Source: an uncultured Roseburia sp. (lineage in GTDB: Bacteria; Bacillota; Clostridia; Lachnospirales; Lachnospiraceae). From it: a DNA stretch of 64,000 nt. Made by a program: the position numbers and the translations under genes. The notes beneath the pieces are model-generated. The model saw nothing but the letters and a program-made list of their open reading frames with translations, did no database searches and was not told the origin of the DNA. Shown piece after piece: positions 1 to 8,627 of this stretch (positions are counted from its first letter, which is position 1; each line of letters starts with the position of its first letter). The stretch lies in assembly GCA_947642555.1 (NCBI GenBank), contig CANRSX010000011.1:1-64000 (forward strand). Reading direction: 5' to 3'.

Positions 1-25
1 TATCAACCACCTTTCTTGGGATTCC

Positions 26-2089
26 CTATGTTTGTATTATACAGGAAGCTCCTAAGTTGTTATAACTGGTCGAAAGGTCTCTCCTCGATTTCACCGTCCC
101 GGTCTCCTCCGCAAGCTGTCTGCATAGTTTCAGACATTTCCGGTAATACTCTTTCGCCTCAGACAATTGCCCCTCTGCCTTATCAATGCTTCCTAGATTG
201 TTATAACTGACCGAAAGGTCTCTCCTCGCTTCTATCGTCCCGGTCTCCTTTTCAAGCTGTCCTTGTATTTCCAGGCTTTGCCGATAATACTCCTTTGCCT
301 CAGACAGCCTTCCCTCCTCCTTACTGATATTTCCCAGATGGATAAAACTGGCCGAGAGGTCTCTCCTCGATTCCATCGTCCCGGTCTCCTCCTCAAGCTG
401 TTTGCGAAGCTTCAGGCTTCGCTGATAGTATTCTCTCGCCTCAGACAGCCTTCCCTCCTCCTTACTGATATTTCCCAGATTATTATAAATGTCCGAAAGA
501 TCGCTCCTCGACTCCACCGTCCCGGTCTCTTTCGCAAGCGCTTTGCGCAGCTCCAGGCTTTCCCTGTAATATTCCTTCGCCTCAGACAGTCTTCCTTCCT
601 CCCTGCTGATATTTCCCAGACTGTTATACATGGCCGAAAGGTCGCTCCTCGACTCCACCGTCCCAGTCTCCTCTACAAGCTGTCTGCTCAGTTCCAGGCT
701 TTTCCTGTAATATTCCTTCGCCTCAGACAGTCTTCCCTTCGCTCTGCTGATTCCTCCCAGCCTGCTATAACTAACCAAACAGTTTCTTCGGAAAACTTCG
801 CCACCAAACCGCGCATTCAGTTCCTCAGAGAGAGCTCGCATATGCTCATACGTCTGTCTGGCAGCCGACAGGGCAGCCAGTTCCTCCTGATAGACACCTA
901 GAATACACAACGCATGGGCAAAGTCCAGCCCCTCATCCTCCACACCTCTCTCTTCATACCGTGCCTGTCGAAAATCAACTAACCTCTCCTGCCATTCAAC
1001 AGCAGCGCTGTAATCCCGCATCACACCGTCGCCATTCCGATACATCCCGACCAGCTTTTCCATGGCCTCGGGTAGCCCGCTCTGCGCCGCACCGGTGATA
1101 AGGGATAGTGCCCGGGGACGGTCCACCTCCACATCGATGCCGTTTAAGTAAGCCAGTCCAATGAAGAAATTGTGCTCCGGCGAGCCGTCGTTCTCCCGGA
1201 TGGCCATCTTCTGCACCGCCGTGAGCAGCGCAACGGAAAGGGCCGGCTCATCGTGAGCGTCGGCACAGGGCGGAATATCCTCGAAGCTGCTCTGCAGGAC
1301 ATCCCGGTCCGTAGGGATCAGCTCCACCGGCAGGATGGGCTTGCCTGCCTTTTTGGCCTCCGGATATTCCAAAGACATAACATAGTTTCCCGGCTCCACC
1401 ACATTTGGCGTCACCGCCAGGGTGAACAGGCTGCACTTTTTCAGCGCCTCCGCGATAGCTTCATTGAAATTCTCTCCCGGAATGAGAAACTCGTCGTACC
1501 AGATGGCGATATCCCGGCAGAAGTCGTTTTTATGTATCAACCGCATCAGTTCCTGGGCGTATTTGCGGTCTTTCTTGCGGTAGCTTAAAAACACATAGGC
1601 GTCAAAGGCGTCGCGCACCTTCTCCGCCAGCTCATCCCCCACCAACACGGAGGCCAAAAACTTCTCCAGCTTCTTCCTGTAGGGCAGAGCTGTGGGATCA
1701 GGATCATTCTTGTTAAGCATCTGCAGATCGCCACACTTCTCGTTGAAGGCGGTTTCCTGATCCTGCTCCTGCATCAGCGGCAAAACCGGGATATGATGTT
1801 CCATGGCAAACGGGAACTCCACTTCCATCGCCCGATTGGGCTGATAGAGAAACCGGCTGGTGACCGGAATGACGATGAGCTGCATCTGCTCCAGCTCCCG
1901 CAGCAGATCGTCTCTGCCAGAATCGGAAACCTCATCCTCATCATAATAAATAGCACAGTTCTGGATTTGCAGAATATCGGAAAAGATTTCTTCCCTGTAG
2001 GCGGGCAGATCTGACGGATGGCCTGTAAAATAGACACGGGGCTTGCCCTGCGGGGTGGAATTTCCTCTGGTGCGGTAAATTAGCTTCAT
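26..2089 (-). CDS. TIR-domain / Sel1 / tetratricopeptide-repeat protein
   Basis: Cytoplasmic multidomain protein of about 687 residues. Residues ~16-110 look like a first divergent TIR/SEFIR-type domain. Residues ~163-265 form a clearer TIR domain (FLSYRKKDRKYAQ, then a Glu in MSLEYPEA). Sel1-like helices follow at ~300-370, then a TPR array (~437 to the end) made of 47-residue units around LSEAKEYYR. The ATG at 2089 is preferred over the one at 2101 because GGAG sits 6 nt before it. TIR domains are often NAD-cleaving or signalling modules and TPRs bind partners, so a sensing or defence role is possible; no partner effector is adjacent. The chain ends two helices into the last repeat (ASCIIQT), so the C-terminus may be shortened. 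Family sure, function unknown. Confidence 0.85.
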   Translation of the reverse strand: MKLIYRTRGNSTPQGKPRVYFTGHPSDLPAYREEIFSDILQIQNCAIYYDEDEVSDSGRDDLLRELEQMQLIVIPVTSRFLYQPNRAMEVEFPFAMEHHIPVLPLMQEQDQETAFNEKCGDLQMLNKNDPDPTALPYRKKLEKFLASVLVGDELAEKVRDAFDAYVFLSYRKKDRKYAQELMRLIHKNDFCRDIAIWYDEFLIPGENFNEAIAEALKKCSLFTLAVTPNVVEPGNYVMSLEYPEAKKAGKPILPVELIPTDRDVLQSSFEDIPPCADAHDEPALSVALLTAVQKMAIRENDGSPEHNFFIGLAYLNGIDVEVDRPRALSLITGAAQSGLPEAMEKLVGMYRNGDGVMRDYSAAVEWQERLVDFRQARYEERGVEDEGLDFAHALCILGVYQEELAALSAARQTYEHMRALSEELNARFGGEVFRRNCLVSYSRLGGISRAKGRLSEAKEYYRKSLELSRQLVEETGTVESRSDLSAMYNSLGNISREEGRLSEAKEYYRESLELRKALAKETGTVESRSDLSDIYNNLGNISKEEGRLSEAREYYQRSLKLRKQLEEETGTMESRRDLSASFIHLGNISKEEGRLSEAKEYYRQSLEIQGQLEKETGTIEARRDLSVSYNNLGSIDKAEGQLSEAKEYYRKCLKLCRQLAEETGTVKSRRDLSTSYNNLGASCIIQT
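60..790 (-). repeat. Five tandem 141-bp coding repeats (TPR array)
   Basis: The block around the motif cagacag recurs at 160, 301, 442, 583 and 724, a spacing of exactly 141 bp, which is 47 codons. The units are very similar at DNA level and encode the TPR repeats of the TIR protein. Because the period is in frame, recombination between units could add or remove repeats without breaking the gene. Confidence 0.9.
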
Positions 2090-2154
2090 AATAATCTCCA
2101 TTCCGGAGCGTTTACGCGACAGGACTGCGCAAATCTCCTCTTCGCTTTTCTCTC

Positions 2155-2183
2155 ATTCTAGCATACGCCGGAAAATGTGAAAA
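2155..2183 (-). promoter_or_regulatory. Probable promoter of the TIR/TPR gene
   Basis: On the minus strand a TTTTCA -35 (2183-2178) and a TAGAAT -10 (2160-2155) are 17 bp apart, with TGC directly before the -10 (extended -10). It lies about 65 bp upstream of the start codon. The rest of 2184-2315 shows no gene. Confidence 0.5.
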
Positions 2184-2315
2184 GAACAGGTTTCCAGTTA
2201 AAAGCATTTTCCGTGACAGGAAAAGCTTTCCATGAAAAAACACATCCAGGGTACAAAACGTCCTCATTTGTAAGTTTGGAATTATTTTGTCGTGTCATAT
2301 CGATGCCGCTTTGTC

Positions 2316-2504
2316 TCACTCCGTCTCCGGGTTCAGCAAAATCATCCGCCGAATATCCCGGCTCGTCGACACCCCAGTCACACAGTAGGTCACGGCCAGC
2401 CCCTCCAGCCGTGCGCTCTTCCAGATATAATCCACGATATTCCTCTTTGCGACAAAAATGTTCTCTTCCCGTGTCATATGGTATTTCGCTTCCAAAGCAA
2501 TCAC
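2316..2504 (-). pseudogene. Fic-family protein remnant (N-terminal fragment)
   Basis: A 62-codon frame whose first ~40 residues (TREENIFVAKRNIVDYIWKS, then an ARLEG segment) resemble the N-terminus of Fic/DOC AMP-transferase family proteins of Lachnospiraceae, as I recall that family. The Fic core motif HPFxxGNGR is absent. The sequence leaves the family pattern after VTY and continues with an unrelated-looking 22-residue tail. I read it as a leftover after an internal or 3' deletion. It could still be expressed as a short peptide, but no Fic activity is possible. Confidence 0.5.
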
Positions 2505-2536
2505 CTCTCTCTAAATCCGCTTTTCACAGTTTCCCC

Positions 2537-2967
2537 CTATTGAGAATAAATATTTTTCCCAAACTCATACGCTTCCTGCAAATGTGCCATCCTGTCAATC
2601 TGCGGCCTGCCATTGGTATCCCCGCATCCACCGGCAGGCACCATGCCCTTGTCATAAAAGCCGATGTAATTGACAAGCGCAAACTGATAATACGATACCG
2701 CCTGCTCAAACGTCCAGAAAAAATCATCCGCTGATGTCATCAGCATGGCGCAGTCCTTTATAGCACAGATCCGGGCCTGCACAAAGTATGCTTTGGAAAT
2801 ATTTCCTCCAATATCTCTTAATACCGTTCCAAAAGGTCGCTGATCTCCCTGCACACCCTCTCCCCATTCCCGATAGCATAACGTCCATCGAGAAGTTTTA
2901 GGAAATCAATAAAATCATCGCTATTATGCGTATTCCGCACTAATAAATTCAAAAAAATGATTCTCAT
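2537..2967 (-). pseudogene. Hypothetical gene, apparently split by a frameshift
   Basis: A 49-codon frame (2967-2818) starts 9 nt after the stop of the 283-residue membrane protein gene and ends in ISDLLERY. An overlapping 105-residue frame (2854-2537, GTG start) runs on with RDIGGNISKAYFVQARICAI and a well-formed helical composition. The GTG has no proper spacing to a ribosome site, because GGAGAGG touches it. The simplest reading is one gene of about 150 residues broken by a single indel near 2820-2850. I do not recognise the family. Confidence 0.4.
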
Positions 2968-2975
2968 TATAATCA

Positions 2976-3827
2976 TCACCAGTGCGCATCAATCTTTAAC
3001 GATTTTCGAATTTCTCGTTTTAAGTTATTATATTTCCTGAATAATATCTTTGTAGATTTATCCTCTATAAGCTCATTGCACATCTTATCAAAATTTATAG
3101 TAATCTCCTCTCCACCCCTGCTTCGAAATATCTTGTCTTCCTCTCGCAAAACTATTTTATGCATTGTACCAAGAACAACTCCCGTATATGCTTTTTCAAA
3201 ATTCTTCAACTTTCTTAATATCCGTCCAGGTAAATACACATTATGGACATACTGGTAAATCACATGATAAGTTTCCCCTGATTTTGGCGTATTTACCCAT
3301 AATCCTCTGATATCAGTAAGCATATATTTTCCCATGGAAACTTTGTGAAATCTCTTTCTGATTTTCTCTTTCAAAGATTCTTTCTCTTTTATAACTTCTT
3401 CTCCCACAAAGTTTTCTTCAATAAAAACCTCTATCTCTTTTATCTCTTCTAAACTCCTAGACAACTCTTCTACTGAAAAGGCTTGTTCATTTTCACCTTC
3501 CGCCATCATCATATAGATATTATAAATATTATTAAACAATTCTATGTTCTGCAAAACATCCTTGCCAACCAGATGACTAATCAAATTAAACTTCATCATA
3601 TTTTCCAAATCTAATGAAAAAAAATACTCCCCCTTATCTTCCTTCAACTCCTGTAGCAAAATCCCATATGCCTCTAATTGAACTTTTAGTATATTATCAT
3701 ATAATGTTTGTTTTATGGACTTACGAACATTAATATATGTTAATATACTAATAATAGTTGCAACTAATGTAAATATTATCCAAAATAAATCTTTATATGT
3801 TGTTAATATCGTAATTGTGTCTGACAT
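2976..3827 (-). CDS. Hypothetical membrane-anchored protein, AT-rich
   Basis: A 283-residue protein with one N-terminal membrane segment (residues ~12-34, WIIFTLVATIISILTYI) followed by a long charged, Lys/Glu-rich helical cytoplasmic part. No known domain is recognised. Base composition is markedly AT-rich compared with all flanking genes, and it sits among gene remnants, which together suggest recent acquisition. It may be cotranscribed with the split hypothetical frame just downstream. Function unknown. Confidence 0.7.
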   Translation of the reverse strand: MSDTITILTTYKDLFWIIFTLVATIISILTYINVRKSIKQTLYDNILKVQLEAYGILLQELKEDKGEYFFSLDLENMMKFNLISHLVGKDVLQNIELFNNIYNIYMMMAEGENEQAFSVEELSRSLEEIKEIEVFIEENFVGEEVIKEKESLKEKIRKRFHKVSMGKYMLTDIRGLWVNTPKSGETYHVIYQYVHNVYLPGRILRKLKNFEKAYTGVVLGTMHKIVLREEDKIFRSRGGEEITINFDKMCNELIEDKSTKILFRKYNNLKREIRKSLKIDAHW

Positions 3828-3837
3828 TGCCCTCTCC

Positions 3838-4280
3838 TTATTTTATGTTAAATGTACAAAACGCCCCATACCCCACCAATGGATTCGGATACACATCAAC
3901 CCCCGGCAGCTCCCTGGCCCCTCTTCTCAAATAAGCCTTCACCTTCTCCCCATACAGGTACAGATGATCCCCGGCAAGAATCGAGTCTGCGTTTATCATC
4001 AGGACAATATGTTCTTTTCCAATTCGGAAATGGAGCGTACGTATTCCTTTGAACCGCAAAGACCAGTCTCTTTTCCAAAACAACCGCCACATCCGGACCG
4101 TTGTCATCTGCACCATGCGTCCCGGCGCTGTCATAATGCGCGCCAACAAGAATAATATCGTCACTCTCTCCCTCTCTAGTCACCACAATATTCTGGCTCC
4201 GTTCACTGACCTCTCCGCCGCTGAATACATATAAGAAAATAGATGCGAATCTTTTTCAAAATCACATCCTGTCATGCTCG
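3838..4280 (-). pseudogene. Broken M28-family metallopeptidase
   Basis: Three reading frames must be joined. The piece near 4280-4230 reads EKDSHLFSYMYS. A second frame carries VTREGESDDIILVGAHYDS followed by AGTHGADDNGPDVAVVLE, which is the zinc-binding HxD...DDN region of M28 aminopeptidases. A third frame carries HIVLMINADSILAGDHLYLYG and runs to 3838. Frameshifts lie near 4215 and 4075, and much of the central catalytic region is missing. It is a clear pseudogene; only the family assignment is certain. Confidence 0.75.
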
Positions 4281-4286
4281 AAAGCT

Positions 4287-4991
4287 TTACCGGCTCCTTG
4301 CATTCCTGATCCTCATCTCCACCAGCTCCCGCTGAGCCTCCGCCGTTACCGTCTCCTTTGCCTCCTCATAGGAAAGCCCGCCCGACATCGCATTTGCAAT
4401 TGCGATCGTCTGATTCAGTCCGGTCAGATCCGTGTCCACCCGGATCAGCATATGGTCGTCCTTTGAGACATAATAGGTCTGACTGACGACCGCTGTCAGC
4501 TCCTCCTTAAATCCATACGCCTTACCCACGTCCGTCACATATTCGCCATGCCAGATCAAAACCTCCATGCTGTCCGCCACGCCGTCTTCCTGCTCCGTAA
4601 ACGTAATGGATTCACCATAACCATACGGGTACTTCCTCTGAACCGTCTGACTGGCCGTACCGCCGTCCGCCAGAACCAGTTCCGCAGATACCATACCGTC
4701 TTTTTCCTCATACGTGACTTCTGAATAACTGGCGGTCGTATCGCCAAATGTGCGGACCGTCACATGCTCGTGATAAGGCTCCAGGGTCACCTGTCCCTCA
4801 TAGACAATCCCGCTCTCTTCGCCGTCCGATCCAAACGTGTGTGTCTCCTCATAATCATATTCCGACGCATAAAACGCCTGAACTGCCGCTTCGATCCCCT
4901 CCGGATCCTGCGTGCCTGGAACGACCGGTTTCCCGCATGCGGATATCATACAGAAGAACAAGCCCGGTATTGTTATAAAATATTTTTTCAA
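4287..4991 (-). CDS. Predicted lipoprotein of unknown function
   Basis: A 234-residue protein with a short signal peptide and lipobox ISAC (Cys ~19), so it should be anchored to the outer face of the membrane. The mature part is rich in beta-type segments and acidic residues, with no recognised domain. The start is a TTG preceded by GGAGG. It is transcribed divergently from the M56/BlaR-like gene through a tight divergent promoter region, so the two may be co-regulated by the BlaI-type repressor encoded at 6642. That link is inference. Confidence 0.75.
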   Translation of the reverse strand: MKKYFITIPGLFFCMISACGKPVVPGTQDPEGIEAAVQAFYASEYDYEETHTFGSDGEESGIVYEGQVTLEPYHEHVTVRTFGDTTASYSEVTYEEKDGMVSAELVLADGGTASQTVQRKYPYGYGESITFTEQEDGVADSMEVLIWHGEYVTDVGKAYGFKEELTAVVSQTYYVSKDDHMLIRVDTDLTGLNQTIAIANAMSGGLSYEEAKETVTAEAQRELVEMRIRNARSR

Positions 4992-5070
4992 CTTCCCCGC
5001 CTCCCTCTATCGTATGCCCGTAAATACAGACACGAATTTTGACGCCAGTGTCATATATTCTCCCATATTT

Positions 5071-5099
5071 ATCATATTTAAATATATGATATGTGTCAA
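5071..5099 (-). promoter_or_regulatory. Promoter of the lipoprotein gene with overlapping palindrome
   Basis: On the minus strand TTGACA (5099-5094) and TATGAT (5076-5071) are 17 bp apart, close to consensus. An inverted repeat TCATAT-6 nt-ATATGA (5072-5089) covers the -10 and spacer and is a plausible operator for the BlaI-type repressor. Confidence 0.75.
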
Positions 5100-5122
5100 C
5101 CCATTTTCATTCAATAATAATA

Positions 5123-5151
5123 TTGATTTTATGAAAACATACTGCTATAAT
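5123..5151 (+). promoter_or_regulatory. Promoter of the M56/BlaR-like gene
   Basis: TTGATT (5123-5128) and TATAAT (5146-5151) are separated by 17 bp, 39 bp before the start codon. Its -35 lies only 23 bp from the divergent lipoprotein -35. Confidence 0.75.
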
Positions 5152-5190
5152 AACAATTACAAAATACGAAAGGAGGAAACACAAAAGAAA

Positions 5191-6360
5191 ATGGAAGCAG
5201 AGGTATCCTATACTTCGATTCTCACCGCCCTTATGCTGACCTCGGTGCCCGGCAGTGCCATGATCCTGTATCTGAGATTTCGGAAAGCACATTTTTCCAA
5301 ATGGGATGTCACACTGCTTCTCGCCGCATTTGGTATGCTGGCGGCAAGGCTGTTTCTGCCTGTCGAGATTCTGACAGTGACGCATTCTGTTTATGTGACT
5401 GCTTTTTATGCGGATTTCTGCGGCCTGCTGAACCGCCCTCTCATCGGGGAGCTGCCCCTTGCCGCCTGCCTGATCATCTTAAGTCTCGCGGGCACTGTGA
5501 TTCTCGGGGCCTGCCGGATCTGCCGCTACCAGAACACGTCACGGCTCATCCGACGCGGGAAGCTCACCGGTTATCACCCGGCGGCAGGAAAGAATCTGCC
5601 GGTGATCGAATCACAGTTTGTGACACAGGCGTGTCTGATCGGCCTGCTGCACCCGGCGATCATACTTCCCTCCGAACTGCACGGAAACCGCGACGATATC
5701 ATTCTGCACGAGGCAAACCACTACATCCATCACGATCTGCCCGTCAAATATGTTTTTGAGCTGTTGTGTATGGTATTCTGGTGGAATCCGCTTGTCTGGC
5801 TTATAAGCCGGCAGGCCGGCAATATGCTGGAGCTCCGGAATGATTTCCACACGACCGCCGGTTTTTCGATGGAGCGAAAGCTGCGCTATGCAGAGACTCT
5901 GCTGGCCGAAGCCAGAAAACAGACCGGACACCGGGAACGAAATCAGGCGCTGGCAGGAATCGGACTTGACGCTTCGGAGAGCTTACTGCGCACACGGATC
6001 CATTCGATCCTGAACGCTCCGCCCGGGCGACAGACGCTGCTCCCGGCCCTGATCCTGATGGGCACGCTCCTGCTGTCCTTCGGGGTGATTATCGAACCGT
6101 CCTCACCGCCGGATGGAGGGGAATATTATCATGTGACACGTGATTCCTTTTTCATCGATAACGGTGAAACCTACGAATTATATCTGGACGGAGATTATGT
6201 CCTGGATTATACCCGGATATTACCCGACTTTTCAGAACTTCCCATTTACAAAAAAGGAGACTATCATGACAAAAAAATTATTTTTAATCTTATCCGCCGT
6301 TACCATCGTTACCCTGGTCCATCCGGCTTCTATATCAGCAGCCCCCTGTGTCAGCCATAA
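5191..6360 (+). CDS. M56-family BlaR1-like membrane metalloprotease
   Basis: A 389-residue polytopic protein with hydrophobic segments near 8-28, 39-58, 86-106, 185-205 and ~330-350. The zinc-protease motif HEANH (residues 173-177) is followed by FWWNPLVW, typical of the M56 sensor proteases that cleave BlaI/MecI-type repressors. There is no penicillin-binding sensor domain, only a short extracytoplasmic tail (~ELYLDGDYVLDY). The start follows AGGAGG with a rather long 14-nt gap; no better start exists. Its last ~31 codons overlap the small secreted peptide gene in another frame. A BlaI-family gene sits downstream under its own promoter. The signal sensed is unknown. Confidence 0.85.
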   Translation: MEAEVSYTSILTALMLTSVPGSAMILYLRFRKAHFSKWDVTLLLAAFGMLAARLFLPVEILTVTHSVYVTAFYADFCGLLNRPLIGELPLAACLIILSLAGTVILGACRICRYQNTSRLIRRGKLTGYHPAAGKNLPVIESQFVTQACLIGLLHPAIILPSELHGNRDDIILHEANHYIHHDLPVKYVFELLCMVFWWNPLVWLISRQAGNMLELRNDFHTTAGFSMERKLRYAETLLAEARKQTGHRERNQALAGIGLDASESLLRTRIHSILNAPPGRQTLLPALILMGTLLLSFGVIIEPSSPPDGGEYYHVTRDSFFIDNGETYELYLDGDYVLDYTRILPDFSELPIYKKGDYHDKKIIFNLIRRYHRYPGPSGFYISSPLCQP

Positions 6361-6499
6361 TGTACCGGTATCCACACAGGTATCTCCACAAAGTGACGAT
6401 ATCCGTTATGTTTATAAAATAATCAACGGATATACCTTCAAGCGTCTGTACAACTACACCACCGGCGAGTGGATCGGCGCCTGGATCTGGGTTCTGTAA
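6266..6499 (+). CDS. Small secreted peptide with RLYNYTTGEW tail
   Basis: A 77-residue protein starting at an ATG preceded by AAAAAGGAG. A Lys-initiated signal peptide (~residues 1-24, ending in ISAA) precedes a ~50-residue mature part ending in YVYKIINGYTFKRLYNYTTG and a Trp-rich end. I recall small exported proteins with this type of ending next to BlaR/BlaI-like pairs in Lachnospiraceae, but their role is not known to me. It overlaps the end of the M56 gene by 95 nt, which implies translational coupling. It could be a ligand or substrate of the M56 protease (speculative). Confidence 0.65.
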   Translation: MTKKLFLILSAVTIVTLVHPASISAAPCVSHNVPVSTQVSPQSDDIRYVYKIINGYTFKRLYNYTTGEWIGAWIWVL

Positions 6500-6582
6500 A
6501 CAATCCAGACACCACCCTCCTTTCGTGTGCCGTCCCATTCACGCGGAGTTGAAATCTATACAAACAAAAGTTAAATAAAATC

Positions 6583-6611
6583 TTGAATATCATGTGCAGC
6601 CGTGTTACAAT
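6583..6611 (+). promoter_or_regulatory. Promoter of the BlaI-type repressor gene
   Basis: TTGAAT (6583-6588), 17 bp, TACAAT (6606-6611), with TG one base before the -10 (extended -10). It drives the repressor separately from the M56 gene. Confidence 0.75.
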
Positions 6612-6641
6612 GACATTATGATAGAAACGAAAGGAATCATC

Positions 6642-7040
6642 ATGAAAAAACATCTAAGTTCACGCGAATTCGATATCATGTGCATTCTGTGGAATTCAGA
6701 CAAGCCGCTGACTGCCACAGGGATCCTCGAGCAGGACAGCTCGTTTAAGACAGTCACGGTCCAAACCTGCTTAAAGAAGCTTTTGGAAAACGACTACGTC
6801 AAAGTAGCCGAGATCATCCAGGTCGGCAAATCCTTTGCACGCACCTACCTGCCCGTCGTCACTGCGGAAGAGTACTTATCCAGCCGTTTTGCATCCCAGG
6901 TTTCCGGTGCAGAGCGGAAAATCGCTTTTTCCAAGGGCATGATCGCAGCCCTGTTAAACGACGAGGAGACGGACGAAGAAGTGATCGACGAGCTCGAGGC
7001 ATTCATAAAAGAGCGGAAGGAGCAGCTGAAAAAGAGTTGA
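6642..7040 (+). CDS. BlaI/MecI/CopY-family transcriptional repressor
   Basis: A 132-residue winged-helix protein: LSSREFDIMCILWNSDKPLT at the N-terminus and a recognition helix around SFKTVTVQTCLKKLLENDYV are diagnostic of BlaI/MecI repressors. An acidic C-terminal dimerisation helix follows. The start is the ATG after AAAGGA. With the upstream M56 protease it forms a sensor-protease/repressor pair; likely targets are the divergent promoters at 5071-5151. Known family members are cleaved in the linker between the two domains. Confidence 0.9.
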   Translation: MKKHLSSREFDIMCILWNSDKPLTATGILEQDSSFKTVTVQTCLKKLLENDYVKVAEIIQVGKSFARTYLPVVTAEEYLSSRFASQVSGAERKIAFSKGMIAALLNDEETDEEVIDELEAFIKERKEQLKKS

Positions 7041-7047
7041 CGAAAAG

Positions 7048-7080
7048 GAGCCGGCACACGATTTTGTGTACCGGCTCTTC
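7048..7080. terminator. Intrinsic terminator between convergent genes
   Basis: A hairpin with arms GAGCCGGCACAC and GTGTACCGGCTC lies just after the repressor stop and before the end of the convergent DnaJ-domain gene. Short T runs on both sides allow bidirectional use. Confidence 0.75.
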
Positions 7081-7128
7081 TCATCCGCTGCATTCTGTTT
7101 TATTCTGCATTATAGTTATATCGCCGCA

Positions 7129-7731
7129 TCAGAACGGCCGGAAACAGCAGCAGTTGCAGAGCATATTTAAAAACAGCATGCTGAGACACCAGTTTCCGGT
7201 ACCGGCATATGGCCGGTCATAGCCGCTTCCCATATTGCTGTACCAGGTGCCGCCATACTCCAGGTGCTGCAGAAACTGCCGGTACTCCAGATTGCTCGGC
7301 TCCATCTCCACGGCGCGCTTCGCGTGGGCCTTCGCGATCGTATCGAGCCTCATACCCTGGCTCGCCACCGCGCTCAGGTAGTACCAGCGCGCATTGCGTT
7401 CCTTAATTGGAACCTGATTTAACACTGTAAACGCCTCGCTGTAGTGATGATTCATCACATAATTCGCCGCTGCCTGAAGTATCTGGGAATCCTCCTGTCG
7501 CTGATAAGCGCTGCTGCCAAAGCCCTGATACCCGCCGCCCTGCTGCTTCTCCTTCATGATCTGGTCGTAGGCCTGCTGTACTTCCTTAAACTTCTCTTCA
7601 GCCTGCGCCCTGTTCGGATTGTTGATATTTGCGTCCGGGTGATATTTCCGGCTTAAGGCCCGGTATGCTTTTTTTATTTCATCATCGGAGGCGCCGGGAG
7701 CCACCCCCAGCACCTGATAAGGATTCATCAT
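7129..7731 (-). CDS. J-domain (DnaJ-like) protein with TPR-like and Cys-rich tail
   Basis: A 200-residue protein. Residues 1-70 form a J domain with the essential HPD motif ([10 protein letters not shown], ~31-33). A helical TPR-like region follows ([20 protein letters not shown], residues ~90-155), and a short hydrophobic end carries CNCCC. The G/F-rich linker and zinc-finger domains of true DnaJ are missing, so it is a type III J-protein that would recruit DnaK to a specific client. It is the last gene of a three-gene operon and overlaps the DUF5685 gene by 4 nt. Confidence 0.85.
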   Translation of the reverse strand: MMNPYQVLGVAPGASDDEIKKAYRALSRKYHPDANINNPNRAQAEEKFKEVQQAYDQIMKEKQQGGGYQGFGSSAYQRQEDSQILQAAANYVMNHHYSEAFTVLNQVPIKERNARWYYLSAVASQGMRLDTIAKAHAKRAVEMEPSNLEYRQFLQHLEYGGTWYSNMGSGYDRPYAGTGNWCLSMLFLNMLCNCCCFRPF

Positions 7732-8627
7732 TGTTCGTAACCTCGCTGCCTCCGCGGCTTCTTCTCCGCCCTTGCCCTGGCTTTCTGTTTTTTGTGCTTT
7801 TTCAGCTGAAGATACTCATATCTGGACCACACGCCGGAATAGAGGACGTTCCGCAGGATATCCGCGTGGAGCAGGATCGGCAGGCGCTCAAAAGACTTTG
7901 CGCTCTCCGACATCATGCTGGTCAGCAGAAGCCGGCACAGAGTATCCATGTCCTCCTTGCTCTCCCGCATCGCATAGACCAGCGGATTGTATTCCTTCTT
8001 CTGCAGATCCACGTCATAATCCTCATAGGCGTCCATAATATAAATAAACTTTCCAATATAAAAGCCCATACTGCGCATCTCTTCCGCCCACTCATCCTCA
8101 CGCCAGCAGAAGATCTCGCCTAACATCTCGCCGGTGAGTCCCGCCGCGACGTCGAGATTCGTCTCGTGGTTTTTCTCCATCTCCTCCGTGCGGCGCATGA
8201 ATTCCTCCAACGCCATCACCTGCCTGGGATACCGCTTCGCGATCCGCGCATAGTCTTTGTCCAGCATTTTTACAAATGCCTTTTTCGTGTATGCCTTATC
8301 GTCCTTCCAGTCGTCGACCAGATTGTGATACGCCAGCACCACATTCATATCCGCGGCATACCCGGTCGCCTCATTGATCCAGACCGTCCGTTTTCTGGTC
8401 GGATGAAGCGCGCAGGTGATCTCCGAAATCTCATTTTCCAGCTCGTAAAGTCCCGTCAGAAGCACGATCAGAAACGTCATATCATAATTCAGAAGCATCT
8501 GCCCTTTTGCGCCGCAGCTGGATTTTAATCTGCGGCACAGGCCGCAGTAATACGCCTGATACGCCTTTTTGTTCTCGTCCGTCATGATCTTCTGATTAAT
8601 ATTGATATAACCGAACATCCCGCTCAT
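7728..8627 (-). CDS. DUF5685-family protein
   Basis: A 299-residue protein. The ATG at 8627 is chosen because it overlaps the TGA of the preceding gene (TGATG) and has AAAGGAG upstream; the longer frame would read back through that gene. The N-terminus [10 protein letters not shown] with a CGLC motif, then the predominantly alpha-helical body with a DDWKDD acidic cluster, match the family I know as DUF5685. The Cys pair may bind a metal. The basic C-terminus is Lys/Arg-rich. Biochemical role unknown; the constant linkage to a J-domain protein suggests a chaperone client or partner. Confidence 0.75.
   Translation of the reverse strand: MSGMFGYININQKIMTDENKKAYQAYYCGLCRRLKSSCGAKGQMLLNYDMTFLIVLLTGLYELENEISEITCALHPTRKRTVWINEATGYAADMNVVLAYHNLVDDWKDDKAYTKKAFVKMLDKDYARIAKRYPRQVMALEEFMRRTEEMEKNHETNLDVAAGLTGEMLGEIFCWREDEWAEEMRSMGFYIGKFIYIMDAYEDYDVDLQKKEYNPLVYAMRESKEDMDTLCRLLLTSMMSESAKSFERLPILLHADILRNVLYSGVWSRYEYLQLKKHKKQKARARAEKKPRRQRGYEQ

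Noticed and set aside
60-790. Evenly spaced repeats resembling a CRISPR array
   Set aside because: The period is 141 bp with no variable spacers, and the units are in-frame TPR codons of the TIR protein.
2524-2727. Minus-strand frame inside the split hypothetical gene
   Set aside because: It is an out-of-frame shadow with unlikely Arg/Ile-rich composition.
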